Origin: JADKFD01 sp050250665
GTDB taxonomy: Bacteria > Pseudomonadota > Gammaproteobacteria > Xanthomonadales > SZUA-5
NCBI GenBank assembly: GCA_050250665.1
Contig: JBFWOF010000013.1
Span: 52,271-116,270, forward strand
DNA length: 64,000 bases
Direction: 5' to 3'
Part shown: positions 8,465 to 17,185 of the stretch, in pieces
Layout: each line of letters opens with the position of its first letter
Numbering within the stretch: the first letter of the stretch is position 1
Notes under the pieces: generated by a model
What the model was told of the DNA's origin: nothing
Seen by the model: only the letters and a program-made list of their open reading frames with translations
Databases searched by the model: none
Position numbers and translations under genes: made by a program

Positions 8465-9068
8465 TTGAGTGCAGGAAAATGGAAAAAGGAAAATGGAAAA
8501 AGGAAAGCGCGTGTTCCGCGCGTCAGATTACACGGGTTGTGGCGTCGCTGGCGTCAAAAGGCAAGGGGCGCGGGCATGTCTGCAAGCCGAAATTGCTGCG
8601 CAGCGGAGCCGCAAGAGCCAGCTCTTGTAGCCCGAAGTGCGCGCAGCGCTCTCCGGGCGGTGACGCGAAAGAGCCCCGGTGAGCCGCTGCGCGGCACATC
8701 GGGCTACGCGCACCAAGCGGGTTCATGGCCAGTGCGCAGTGTAGCGCCGACACATGCGGCTCTCCATGAATGCATATCGCAAGTTGTTGATTTCTTTTTG
8801 TACGTCACGTTGCTCGCGTAGCGAGCTACGTGACGCAACTCGATGTCACGTAGTCCGCTGACGCGGACAACATGACCTACTACGCCGGGGTTCAGACCTG
8901 TGCGCACTGTCGGGCAGACACAGCCCGGCTCGCGCCAAGGGAGGGCCCCCGGCAGGTGCAGACTTGTCTGGACCCAAAACGCACCAAGCGCTCTTCTCCG
9001 CGCCCTCCGCGCCTCCGCGTGAACCTGCTCTTGACCAACAACCAGCAACCAACAACCAACAACCAGCT
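8465..9068. repeat. 604-bp gap between kdsA and pyrG filled with dispersed repeats
   Basis: From left to right: GGAAAAT/GGAAAAA heptamer-like units (8474-8506); an element beginning GTAGCCCGAAGTGCGCGCAGCG (8627-8707) that is the reverse complement of segments in the 55.7-56.2 kb array; short hairpins around 8800-8840 including GCTCGCGTAGCGAGC; a CTCCGCG-rich arm (8999-9024); and CCAACAA heptamers (about 9036-9066) running up to the pyrG stop. No convincing gene is present. Confidence 0.75.
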
Positions 9069-10727
9069 CTACACTCCGACCGCCTCCCCGGCGCCCGCCT
9101 TCTGCGCCGCCCGATAGGCGCGGGCCGCGCGCACGAAGCCTTCGAACAGCGGATGACCGTCACGCGGCGTGGAGGTGAACTCCGGGTGGAACTGGCAGGC
9201 CAGATACCAGGGGTGATCGGGCAATTCGACGATCTCGACCAGCAGGTCGTCGATCGATCGACCGGAGATCACCAAACCCAGTTGCTCAAGTTGCTGCCGA
9301 TAGAAGTTGTTGAATTCATAGCGATGGCGGTGGCGCTCGCGAATGATCTCGCTGCCATAGGCCTCACGCGCCAGCGTACCGGGCTTCAAGCGGCATTCCT
9401 GTGCGCCCAGACGCATGGTGCCGCCGAGATCGGAGGTGGCGGTGCGACGCTCGACTTCACCGGTGCTGGTGCGCCATTCGGTGATCAGCGCGATCACCGG
9501 ATGCACGCAATCGCGGGAATTCTCGGTGCTGTTGGCGCCTTCCAGACCGGCAATCGAGCGGGCGAAATCGACCACCGCCGCCTGCATGCCGTAGCAGATG
9601 CCGAAATAGGGAATCTGATGGGTGCGCGCATGCCTGGCGGCCATGACCTTGCCTTCGAATCCGCGCTCGCCAAATCCGCCGGGGACCAGGATGGCGTCGG
9701 CGCCGTCAAAGATGGCCGGGCCGATCTTTTCGACCTGCTCTGATTCCACCCAGCGCAGATTGACCTTGGTGTGCTGACGCAGACCGCCGTGCCGCAGTGC
9801 CTCGGACAAGGACTTGTAGGCATCGGAGTGTTCGACATATTTGCCGGCAATGACGATGTTGACCTCGTCCTGCGGGTGCTCGCAGGCCTCGACCACCGCC
9901 TCCCACTCGGCCAGATTGGCCGGACCGGCCTTCATCCGCAGCCGGTCGACCACGATCTGATCCAGCCCCTGCTCGTGGAACCACATCGGCAGCTTGTGGA
10001 TGATGTCCACATCGATGGCCGAAATCACTGCATTCACTGGCACGTTGGTGAACAGCGCGATCTTGCGGCGTTCGGACTCCGGCAGGGGCTGTTCGGAGCG
10101 GCACAGCAGGATGTCAGGCTGGATGCCGATCGAGCGCAGTTCCTTGACCGAATGCTGGGTGGGCTTGGTCTTGATCTCGCCAGCGGCCTTGATGAAAGGC
10201 ACCAGCGTCAGATGGATGAACAGCGCGTAATCCGGCCCGCGCTCGATGCGGATCTGGCGAATCGCTTCCAGAAAGGGCAGCGACTCGATGTCGCCGACGG
10301 TGCCGCCAACCTCGACCAGAGCCACATCGAAGCCCTTGGTGGCCTCATCGATACAGCGCTTGATCTCGTCGGTGATGTGCGGGATCACCTGCACCGTCGC
10401 GCCCAGATAATCACCGCGGCGCTCCTTGCGGATCACGTTCTCGTAGATTCGACCGGTGGTGACATTGTTCTTGCGAGTCATGCGGGTGCGCACGAAACGC
10501 TCGTAGTGGCCGAGATCGAGGTCGGTCTCGGCACCGTCGTCGGTGACATAGACCTCACCGTGCTGGAACGGGCTCATCGTGCCCGGATCCACATTGATGT
10601 AAGGATCCAGCTTCATCATCGTCACGCGCAGACCGCGCGTTTCCAGAATGGCTGCCAAAGAAGCCGAAGCGATGCCTTTGCCCAGGGAGGACACGACACC
10701 GCCGGTGACGAAAATCAAGGGAGTCAT
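9069..10727 (-). CDS. pyrG: CTP synthase
   Basis: The start ATG 10727 gives MTPLIFVTGGV, the standard N-terminus, and 552 residues; an upstream ATG at 10796 would add 23 atypical residues. The amidoligase half has GGVVSSLGKG (P-loop) and MKLDPYINVDPGTMSP. The C-terminal glutaminase half has GGFGERG, the nucleophile Cys in FGICYGMQ, and a late CQFHPEFTS with catalytic His and Glu. It makes CTP from UTP, ATP and glutamine. The gene is divergent from the methyltransferase at 10850, sharing a 122-base intergenic region. Confidence 0.98.
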   Translation of the reverse strand: MTPLIFVTGGVVSSLGKGIASASLAAILETRGLRVTMMKLDPYINVDPGTMSPFQHGEVYVTDDGAETDLDLGHYERFVRTRMTRKNNVTTGRIYENVIRKERRGDYLGATVQVIPHITDEIKRCIDEATKGFDVALVEVGGTVGDIESLPFLEAIRQIRIERGPDYALFIHLTLVPFIKAAGEIKTKPTQHSVKELRSIGIQPDILLCRSEQPLPESERRKIALFTNVPVNAVISAIDVDIIHKLPMWFHEQGLDQIVVDRLRMKAGPANLAEWEAVVEACEHPQDEVNIVIAGKYVEHSDAYKSLSEALRHGGLRQHTKVNLRWVESEQVEKIGPAIFDGADAILVPGGFGERGFEGKVMAARHARTHQIPYFGICYGMQAAVVDFARSIAGLEGANSTENSRDCVHPVIALITEWRTSTGEVERRTATSDLGGTMRLGAQECRLKPGTLAREAYGSEIIRERHRHRYEFNNFYRQQLEQLGLVISGRSIDDLLVEIVELPDHPWYLACQFHPEFTSTPRDGHPLFEGFVRAARAYRAAQKAGAGEAVGV

Positions 10728-10849
10728 CGGGGAATCCGGTAAGTACAAACCGGGGCCGTAGTCTACCGGTCTTGGGCCTCCTGCCGCCATGAACAATTCA
10801 GTGCGCGTACACCGTCGCCCCTTCCGGGCACCCTTGAACGCGCGCTACG

Positions 10850-11818
10850 ATGACCGTCCGAAATCTGGGAAATGCACACTTGTCCTGGCTGCAGCGCCTC
10901 AGCCCCTACCGATTCACCGGCGAATCCCGACCCTGCGCCCTCTGTGGCGGCCTGGAGCGCACGGTCGTCGGCACCCGCGATCGCTATCTGATGCCCTTGC
11001 GCAACGTGCTCTGTCGCGGCTGCGGACTGGTTTTTCTCGATCCGATGCCGACCGAGGAAGAGATCGAGCGCTATTATCGCGACGAGTATCGCCAGCACTA
11101 TCACGGCGACTCCAGGCCCCGGGCCAAATCCCTGTTGCGCGACGAGCGCGGCGCGCGCGAACGGGTGGCATTGCTGGCGCCGCTGTTGCGCAAGGGCGAT
11201 CGGGTACTCGACATCGGCTCGGGCACCGGTGCCTTCGTGGCCGCCGCCGATGCCGCCGGCTGGACTGCCACCGGCGTCGAACCACATCAGGGCTACTCCG
11301 CTTTCGCTCGCGAGCACTATCAGGCCGATATCCATGCCACCACGCTCGAGCAGGCGCCGCTGACACCGGGCCGCTTTGATCTGGTGACCAGTTCGCACGT
11401 GTTCGAGCATCTGCCGGCGCCACAACAGGCCTTCGCGCTGGTACACCAGTTGCTGACCAGCGATGGCCTGTTCCATATCCACGTACCGGACATTTCCGAC
11501 CCACTGCGCACCCCCAGCGCACGCTGGCATTTCGGCCACGTGCACGGATTCACCCGTGAAACCCTGGCCATGCTGGCCTGGCGCAGTGGCTTCGAGGTGC
11601 TGCCCGAATCACCAGCGATCGGCCCCAATCTGTTCCTGCGGCGACTGGAACAGCCGGTCAACGACTGGATGCGCTATCCACAGCACCCCGACACCATGCA
11701 ACGCTTCTTTGCCGAACATACCGCCTGGCGGCATTTCACCTCGGCCACGCCCTATCGCAGGTTCTTCGCCCGTATGAGCCGTTTCAGTCGCGAGCGCCAG
11801 CGGCTGCGGAAGAGCTAG
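10850..11818 (+). CDS. class I SAM-dependent methyltransferase with N-terminal zinc ribbon
   Basis: The 322-residue protein has two Cys pairs, CALC (29-32) and CRGC near 55-58, forming a zinc ribbon typical of small-molecule or glycan-modifying methyltransferases. A class I SAM-binding domain follows with DRVLDIGSGTGAF (motif I), then FDLVTSSHVFEHLP. Substrate unknown; relatives act in sugar or polysaccharide biosynthesis. The TAG stop runs directly into a long heptamer array. No signal peptide is present. Confidence 0.85.
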   Translation: MTVRNLGNAHLSWLQRLSPYRFTGESRPCALCGGLERTVVGTRDRYLMPLRNVLCRGCGLVFLDPMPTEEEIERYYRDEYRQHYHGDSRPRAKSLLRDERGARERVALLAPLLRKGDRVLDIGSGTGAFVAAADAAGWTATGVEPHQGYSAFAREHYQADIHATTLEQAPLTPGRFDLVTSSHVFEHLPAPQQAFALVHQLLTSDGLFHIHVPDISDPLRTPSARWHFGHVHGFTRETLAMLAWRSGFEVLPESPAIGPNLFLRRLEQPVNDWMRYPQHPDTMQRFFAEHTAWRHFTSATPYRRFFARMSRFSRERQRLRKS

Positions 11819-11916
11819 TTGTTGGTTGTTGGTTGTTGGTTGTTGGTTGTTGGTTGTTGGTTGTTGGTTGTTGGTTGTTGGTTGTTGGTTGTTGGTTGTT
11901 GGTTGTTGGTTGTTGG
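11818..11916 (+). repeat. (TTGTTGG)n heptamer array, about 14 units
   Basis: About 98 bases of almost perfect 7-nt repeats begin in the stop codon of the methyltransferase gene. The reverse-complement unit occurs at about 9036-9066 just after pyrG, so the pyrG-methyltransferase block is flanked by inverted arrays. Perfect repeats of this length are prone to slippage and may vary among strains. Confidence 0.9.
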
Positions 11917-11921
11917 CTTGC

Positions 11922-12045
11922 TGTGGGAGCGGACTCTGTCCGCGATGCTTTGCCGCTCTCGGAACGGCGATCGCGGATGAATCCGCTCCCACAGGAGCCT
12001 TGCCACACTCGGGGCGGCGGTCGCGGATGAATCCGCTCCCACAGG
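11922..12045. repeat. GTGGGAGCGGA palindromic repeat, one plus two inverted copies
   Basis: GTGGGAGCGGACTCTGTCCGCGAT at the left is followed by two inverted copies of the form TCGCGGATGAATCCGCTCCCACAGG. Related copies occur at about 18718-18745 and 58335-58400. It lies directly upstream of the SDR gene and can form strong hairpins. It completes the gap 11819-12119. Confidence 0.8.
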
Positions 12046-12119
12046 TGAAGCACCTTGGCTTCTCCCCAAGCTCCCTTCCCCGCTATCCTCCGCGGCCTCA
12101 GCCACTGCCGGAGCAGCTC

Positions 12120-12887
12120 ATGAAACTCGATCAGGTCAAGGCCGCCATCACCGGCGGTGCTTCGGGACTGGGTTATGCCGTGGCCGAACGCCTGATCCAG
12201 GAGGGCGCCAGTGTCGCGCTGCTGGATGTGCAGGACGACAAGGGTGCGGCCGCCGTCGAGGCGCTGGGTGCGCGCGCCCGCTATTTCCGCACCGATGTCA
12301 CCAACGAGGACGGTGTCAGTGGCAGCCTCAAAGCTGCCTCGATCGTCATCGGCGGCATCAACACGGTGATCAACTGCGCCGGCGTGCTTGGCGCCGGTCG
12401 GGTGCTGGGCAAGCAGGGTCCGATGCCGCTGGCGCAGTTCGAAAGCACCATCCGCGTCAATCTGGTCGGCAGCTTCAATGTCGCCAAGGCCGGCGCCCAG
12501 ATCATGCAGAGCAACGCCGCTGGCGACGATGGCGAGCGCGGCGTGATCATCAACACCGCCTCGGTCGCCGCCTTCGAGGGCCAGATCGGCCAGGCAGCCT
12601 ATTCCGCCAGCAAGGGCGGCATCGTCGGCATGACCCTGCCGATGGCCCGCGAACTGGCGCGTTTCGGTATCCGAGTCATGACCATCGCCCCAGGCATCTT
12701 CATGACCCCGATGGCCGGCGGCATGCCCGACGAAGTCAAGGCCAGCCTCGAAGCCATGGTCCCCTTCCCCTCGCGCCTGGGTGACCCCGCCGAATTCGCC
12801 GACGCGGTGTGCTTCATCCTGCAGAACCGCTACATGAACGGCACGACGCTGAGGCTGGACGGGGCGGTGAGGATGCAGCCGAAGTAG
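12120..12887 (+). CDS. short-chain dehydrogenase, 3-hydroxyacyl-CoA dehydrogenase type 2-like
   Basis: This 255-residue SDR starts at ATG 12120. It shows the cofactor motif TGGASGLG (residues 12-19), an acidic residue after the second beta strand (LLDVQD) indicating NAD preference, the NCAGV segment, catalytic Ser in NTASVAAFEGQIG, and the YSASKGG catalytic Tyr-Lys pair. The GQIGQAAYSASKGG and APGIFMTPM stretches resemble human HSD17B10 and its bacterial relatives, which oxidise 3-hydroxyacyl-CoAs in fatty-acid or branched-chain degradation. No beta-oxidation genes are nearby, so the substrate is inferred. Confidence 0.85.
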   Translation: MKLDQVKAAITGGASGLGYAVAERLIQEGASVALLDVQDDKGAAAVEALGARARYFRTDVTNEDGVSGSLKAASIVIGGINTVINCAGVLGAGRVLGKQGPMPLAQFESTIRVNLVGSFNVAKAGAQIMQSNAAGDDGERGVIINTASVAAFEGQIGQAAYSASKGGIVGMTLPMARELARFGIRVMTIAPGIFMTPMAGGMPDEVKASLEAMVPFPSRLGDPAEFADAVCFILQNRYMNGTTLRLDGAVRMQPK

Positions 12888-12898
12888 CGGGAGAATGG

Positions 12899-13202
12899 TC
12901 AAACGTAAAATGTAAAACGTCAACTTGCCTTGGTGCGGCTGCCCAACTCATGCTGCAGCCGATCACGTCGAGGGCTAACCACCATGCACTGCGTTGTGAA
13001 CTACCTTGGAAGCTCTGAACAAGTCGTCATTCCCGCGCCGGCGGGAACCGTCATTCCCGCGTAAGCGGGAATCCAGAGCTTTCAGGTACTTGCGCATGCG
13101 TGGATTCCCGCTTACGCGGGAATGACGACCTGTTCAGAGGATCCCCTAATGGCCTCAAGATGCCGCGCGGCAAATTGACGTTTCACGTTTTACGTTTGAC
13201 TT
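12899..13202. repeat. nested palindromic element with ACGTAAA-type outer arms
   Basis: Outer arms are about 12899-12930 (TCAAACGTAAAATGTAAAACG...) and 13169-13200 (its near reverse complement). Inside sits a second inverted repeat, GTCATTCCCGCGTAAGCGGGAATCC at about 13050-13076 against GGATTCCCGCTTACGCGGGAATGAC at about 13101-13126. The outer arms show a 7-nt period (ACGTAAA/ATGTAAA/ACGTCAA). It occupies most of the 12888-13272 gap before efpL. No coding signal. Confidence 0.8.
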
Positions 13203-13272
13203 GTCCGCCACTGCGCCGAAATTCGAACGCCTGACCTTTTCCACTGACAAAGACTCCACGCACCCAAACCCC

Positions 13273-13839
13273 ATGAAAGCCACCGACATCAAACGCGGCA
13301 CCGTTGTTGAATACCAGGGCAAATACTGGTCGATTCGTGATGTGGAACGCAGTGCGCCGACCGGGCGTGGCGGCAACACGACTTTCCGTTTTGTCATGTA
13401 CCAGGTGGGTACCGACATCAAGACCGACGTCAGCCTGCGCGCCGATGACGAGATGACCGAGGCCGAGTTGCTGCGTCGCGACAGCACCTTCTCGTACATG
13501 GACGGCGACAATTACGTCTTCATGGACAACGAGGACTACACCCAGTACACGCTGTCGCCGGCGATGGTCGGTGATTTGCCGCTGTATTCGGCCGATGGCG
13601 CGCTGGAAGGCGTGCAACTGCTGCTGATCGACGGCGAGCCGGTGGGGCTGAAGTTGCCGCCGTCGGTGGAGCTGGAAGTGGTCGACACCGCCCCCTACGT
13701 CAAGGGCGCCAGCGCCACCGGCCGGGCCAAGCCGGCCAAGCTCTCGACCGGCCTCGAAATCCACGTACCGGAGTACATCGAGAACGGCACGCGGGTGAAG
13801 GTGAACACCGAAACCGGCGAGTTCAGCGGCCGGGCCTGA
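13273..13839 (+). CDS. efpL: elongation factor P-like protein EfpL (YeiP)
   Basis: The 188-residue protein has the three beta-barrel EF-P architecture. It belongs to the YeiP/EfpL branch rather than canonical EF-P: it has a PTGRGGNTTFR loop, where EF-P has a Lys- or Arg-tipped PGKG-type loop, a FSYMDGDNYVFMDNEDYTQY block, and the KPAKLSTGLEIHVPEYI ending. The loop Arg corresponds to the Arg used by E. coli EfpL. EfpL rescues ribosomes stalled at polyproline and other difficult motifs. It stands alone downstream of a large palindromic element. Confidence 0.92.
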   Translation: MKATDIKRGTVVEYQGKYWSIRDVERSAPTGRGGNTTFRFVMYQVGTDIKTDVSLRADDEMTEAELLRRDSTFSYMDGDNYVFMDNEDYTQYTLSPAMVGDLPLYSADGALEGVQLLLIDGEPVGLKLPPSVELEVVDTAPYVKGASATGRAKPAKLSTGLEIHVPEYIENGTRVKVNTETGEFSGRA

Positions 13840-13955
13840 GCGCCGGACCTGCTGCAGGCTGTCCCCCGAAGTCGATCTTCAGCGTTCTACCAGCGGTAGG
13901 CCGAGGGCACCGCGCAGCGGCTCCCCGGCGCTCCTGGAGGCAATGGAGGCTCGCC

Positions 13956-14999
13956 TTGAACCCATCATGGCCAGATGCCCGGCAACCGCCGGATGCGAGC
14001 TCTGCCAGGTCCAGACCTGTCTGGACGCTCCTTCGTCGATGGGCTACAAGCGTCCAGACCAGTCTGGACCTGCAAAAGCAGTTCACACGCCTGTCGGCCA
14101 TCACGGTGGCTGCGCTCAGCCTGAGCTGCCTGTCGGCCGCGGCGCAGACCCTGCCGTCGCATCCGCCACTGCGCGTCCTGATCCTCAGCGATGAAGTCAA
14201 TCCGCACGGCCTGACGCCGGCCCAGCTGACCCAGCCCGGCGAAATCTCGGCGGCGCTGGCGGCGACGGCAGCGCTCAACATCGACAGCAGCCCAGAGGCT
14301 TTGCTGGAACTGCCCACCAACAGCATCGAACAGGCCACCAGTCGTTTGCTGCGAGCCGCCAATGACCCGCTGGCCTACGATGTGCTGATCTATTTCTCGC
14401 ATCGCATCCCTGACGACGGCAACAACGTCGTGGCGCGCCAGGAAGCCTTCGTGGCGGCGGTGCAGCAATTCCTGCAGCAGGGCGGCGGCGTGGTTTCCTT
14501 CCACCATGGCATCTATCTGCTGCCCGGCAAGGAGTCCATGCAAACACTGCTGGGCGCGCAGGCCAGCGGCGCGGTGTTCTGGAACACCACCGAGGGACAG
14601 AACGTCATCAACGTCGGTGGTGAGCACTTCGTCAGCCATCACGCCATCAGCTATCCCGATGTGCTGAGCTACGCCGATCCAGCGAATGGCATCGCCGCCG
14701 GCAACTATCCGGCCTTCAACAACAGCCCGGACGAACGCTATCCCACCATGGCCCGCCTGCCGGTCGGCGGATTCTTCCAGCCGCTGTTCGCCAGCAACTA
14801 CAACCAGAATGGTACCCAGCATCTGCTCGGCTACCAGCTGCGGCAGCCGACCTGGCAGGGCGTGGTCATTGTCTACCAGCCCGGCGAATACCAGCCCAAC
14901 GCACTGACCCCCGGCAACAACTTCCAGATCCTGCTGAACGCCATCTGGTACAGCGCCGGCTTTGCCCGCTGGCCGGTGTTCTCGAGTGGTTTCGAATAG
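13956..14999 (+). CDS. secreted ThuA-like domain protein with C-terminal GFE tag; start disrupted by a palindrome
   Basis: The frame opens at TTG 13956, but the natural product seems to begin at codon 14070 (MQKQFTRLSAITVAALSLS if CTG initiates), which gives a normal signal peptide cut after AAA-Q. That CTG is the last triplet of a 67-base palindrome at 14006-14072. The mature part is a ThuA-like fold: LRVLILSDEVNPHG, DVLIYFSHR, GGGVVSFHHGIYLLPG and a GEHFVSHHAI segment. ThuA-like domains resemble glutamine amidotransferases and occur in secreted sugar-related enzymes. The protein ends in VFSSGFE, a tag shared with other secreted proteins here. Whether it is still translated is uncertain. Confidence 0.7.
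   Translation: MNPSWPDARQPPDASSARSRPVWTLLRRWATSVQTSLDLQKQFTRLSAITVAALSLSCLSAAAQTLPSHPPLRVLILSDEVNPHGLTPAQLTQPGEISAALAATAALNIDSSPEALLELPTNSIEQATSRLLRAANDPLAYDVLIYFSHRIPDDGNNVVARQEAFVAAVQQFLQQGGGVVSFHHGIYLLPGKESMQTLLGAQASGAVFWNTTEGQNVINVGGEHFVSHHAISYPDVLSYADPANGIAAGNYPAFNNSPDERYPTMARLPVGGFFQPLFASNYNQNGTQHLLGYQLRQPTWQGVVIVYQPGEYQPNALTPGNNFQILLNAIWYSAGFARWPVFSSGFE
14006..14072. repeat. palindrome (CAGGTCCAGAC...GTCTGGACCTG) over a gene start
   Basis: CAGGTCCAGACCTGTCTGGACGCT is matched, across a short loop, by AGCGTCCAGACCAGTCTGGACCTG. Arms are about 24 bases with one or two mismatches. A related single arm (GTGCAGACTTGTCTGGACC) is at about 8955-8973. It covers the expected start of the ThuA-like gene. 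Confidence 0.8.
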
Positions 15000-15082
15000 C
15001 GTCAGTAGAGCTTTTCTGTCCTTTGCGGACCAATGCTCTCTGCAACCCGTACCTCGAAGTCGGTCGCGACACAAGGTCGCTC

Positions 15083-15877
15083 CTACACCGCGATCGGCGC
15101 CTTGATGGCCGGGTGCGACTGGTAGCCGATGATCGCGATGTCGTCGAAGCTGAAATCCTCCAGCTGGCGCCGTGCCGGATTCAATTTCAGTTGCGGCAAG
15201 GCGTAGGGCTCGCGGGTCAATTGCAGTTCTGCTTGCTGCAGATGATTGAGATACAGATGCGCGTCGCCCAGCGTATGCACGAAGTCACCCGGGGTCAGAT
15301 CACAGACCTGCGCCACCATCGCCGTCAGCAGGGAATAGGAAGCGATATTGAAGGGCACGCCCAGAAACACATCGGCGCTGCGCTGGTAGAGCTGGCAGGA
15401 CAGGCGCCCGTCCGCCACATAAAACTGGAACAGCGCGTGACAGGGCGCCAGGGCCATCGCTGGCAGATCGGCCGGATTCCAGGCGCTGACCAGCAATCGA
15501 CGTGAATCCGGGTTGCTGCGGATCTGGTTGATCACCTGTCCCAGCTGATCGATGGACTGTCCACCCGGCGCCGCCCACGAGCGCCACTGCTTGCCGTAGA
15601 CCGGTCCCAGATCGCCGCTGGCATCGGCCCATTCGTCCCAGATACTCACACCGTGTTGCTGCAGATAGCCGACATTGGTATCGCCAGCGATGAACCACAG
15701 CAGTTCGTGGATGATCGATTTCAGGTGCAGTTTCTTGGTGGTGACCAGCGGAAATCCGTCAGCCAGATCAAAGCGCATCTGATAGCCGAAAACCGAACGC
15801 GTACCGGTGCCGGTGCGGTCGGTCTTGACCGTGCCGTGGTCAAGAATGTGGCGGAGGAGTTGGTGGTATTGGTTCAT
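15083..15877 (-). CDS. thyA: thymidylate synthase
   Basis: The 264-residue enzyme has all ThyA landmarks: RTGTGTRSVFG near the N-terminus (folate and phosphate contact), catalytic Cys146 in LAPCHALFQFYV, LYQRSADVFLGVPFNIASY, and the HTLGDAHLYLNH block. It methylates dUMP to dTMP using methylene-tetrahydrofolate. Length equals E. coli ThyA. lgt lies upstream on the same strand, the usual gammaproteobacterial neighbour, but a 300-base repeat element now separates them. Confidence 0.98.
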   Translation of the reverse strand: MNQYHQLLRHILDHGTVKTDRTGTGTRSVFGYQMRFDLADGFPLVTTKKLHLKSIIHELLWFIAGDTNVGYLQQHGVSIWDEWADASGDLGPVYGKQWRSWAAPGGQSIDQLGQVINQIRSNPDSRRLLVSAWNPADLPAMALAPCHALFQFYVADGRLSCQLYQRSADVFLGVPFNIASYSLLTAMVAQVCDLTPGDFVHTLGDAHLYLNHLQQAELQLTREPYALPQLKLNPARRQLEDFSFDDIAIIGYQSHPAIKAPIAV

Positions 15878-15883
15878 CGAGAG

Positions 15884-16215
15884 CGGAAAAAGGGGAGAAG
15901 GAAAAAGGAAAAGGGAAAAGCGCGGGACGCATGGGGGCGGCGGCCCGGCGGCGAGCCTTGCGTGCTTTGGTGCGCTCTCCAGGAAATCAACACGTCAATT
16001 GTTGATGCGTCATTGCGAGGAGCGTAGCGACGAAGCAATCCAGTGCTTTGCAGCATGCGCCTGGATTGCTTCGCTGCGCTCGCAATGACGCCAGGGTTTG
16101 TGACCCGCAGGCGGCGTCGCGCCGACACATCAGAGGCAAGCGAGAAGTCCGCGCAGACGCCGGCTGCTGCTCCGCTACTACCCTTTTCCATTTTCCATTT
16201 CCCCTTTTCCTGCCC
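15884..16215. repeat. nested palindromic element with GGAAAAA-type outer arms
   Basis: Outer arms are about 15884-15921 (GGAAAAAGGGGAGAAGGAAAAAGG...) and 16180-16215 (the reverse orientation, CCCTTTTCCATTTTCC...). Inside lies a CGTCATTGCGAGGAGCG palindrome (16011-16091). The right arm encodes the last residues of Lgt (EMENGKG), so the element has extended or replaced that C-terminus. The same GGAAAAW units recur beside kdsA at 8474-8506. Confidence 0.8.
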
Positions 16216-17053
16216 GACCGCTGATTTTCGGCCACAGCAGCAAACCCACGCCCAGCAGCACCATCGGGGTGGACAGCAGCTGGCCCATGGTCAGCCAGCC
16301 CCAGGCCAGATAGCCGATGTTGGCATCGGGCTCGCGCACGAATTCCACGGCGATGCGGCCGATGCCATAGACGATCAGGAACACGCCGGAGGTGGCCATC
16401 AGTGGCCGTGGCTTGCGCGAGAACCACCAGACGATGGTGAACAGAACCACGCCTTCCCAGAAGGCCTGATAGAGCTGGGAGGGATGCCGTGCCTCGCCCA
16501 GCAACTGCCCCTGTGCGAGCAGCGACTGGATCTGCTCAACCGTGTACGGCCCACCCGGCAGCGCATGCGGAAAGATCATTCCCCACGGGAGATCGGTCTT
16601 GTGTCCCCACAGCTCACCGCCAATGAAGTTGCCCACCCGGCCCAGACCCAGACCGATGGGAACCATCGGCGCGATGAAATCGTATAGGCCGAAGATCGCG
16701 TGACCGTGCTTGCGTGCGTACCAGCCGAGCGCCACCAGCACGCCGAGCAGGCCGCCGTGAAAGCTCATGCCGCCTTCCCACACCCGCACCAGCATCAGCG
16801 GATCGGCCAGAAATTCGTCGAAATGGTAGAACACCACCGAACCCAGGCGGCCGCCGATGATCACGCCGAGCATGCCGTAGAAGATGATGTCCTCGACCTG
16901 CTCCGGCTTGAAGCCGCGCCAGCTCTCGGCCGCGCGCCGGCGCGCCAGCAGGAAGGCAGCCACACCGGCAGCCAGATACATCAGCCCGTACCAGCGTATC
17001 GCCAGCGGACCGAGCTGCAAGGCAACCGGATCAATATCGTGAATGAAGGGCAT
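16178..17053 (-). CDS. lgt: prolipoprotein diacylglyceryl transferase
   Basis: The 291-residue inner-membrane enzyme has about seven membrane segments and the Lgt signature GRVGNFIGGELWG, with the essential Arg and Asn. It also has RWYGLMYLAAG near the N-terminus, GGMSFHGGLLG, and RHPSQLYQAFWEG. It transfers diacylglycerol from phosphatidylglycerol to the lipobox cysteine of prolipoproteins, which include the lipoproteins at 53224 and 60557 in this window. The last dozen residues (after GRAGKG) come from a GGAAAA-rich repeat and are atypical. Confidence 0.97.
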   Translation of the reverse strand: MPFIHDIDPVALQLGPLAIRWYGLMYLAAGVAAFLLARRRAAESWRGFKPEQVEDIIFYGMLGVIIGGRLGSVVFYHFDEFLADPLMLVRVWEGGMSFHGGLLGVLVALGWYARKHGHAIFGLYDFIAPMVPIGLGLGRVGNFIGGELWGHKTDLPWGMIFPHALPGGPYTVEQIQSLLAQGQLLGEARHPSQLYQAFWEGVVLFTIVWWFSRKPRPLMATSGVFLIVYGIGRIAVEFVREPDANIGYLAWGWLTMGQLLSTPMVLLGVGLLLWPKISGRAGKGEMENGKG

Positions 17054-17185
17054 CTGGGAGGTCAGCAGCGGGACGGGATCAGCGCCGAATCATAGGCGAT
17101 GCAGCAGGATCGCACGCGCATCGCACGCCCCCCCGAATACCGCGAGGCTGATCGCAAGAATCCAATCGCATCGCCAGATCGGGTG

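Noticed and set aside
11815..12105. Frames encoding NNQQPTT repeats (both strands)
   Set aside because: They are translations of the (TTGTTGG)n DNA array with no ribosome site.
13273..13839. Canonical elongation factor P
   Set aside because: The PTGRGG loop, DFSYMDG-like block and LSTGLEIHVPEYI ending place it in the EfpL/YeiP branch.
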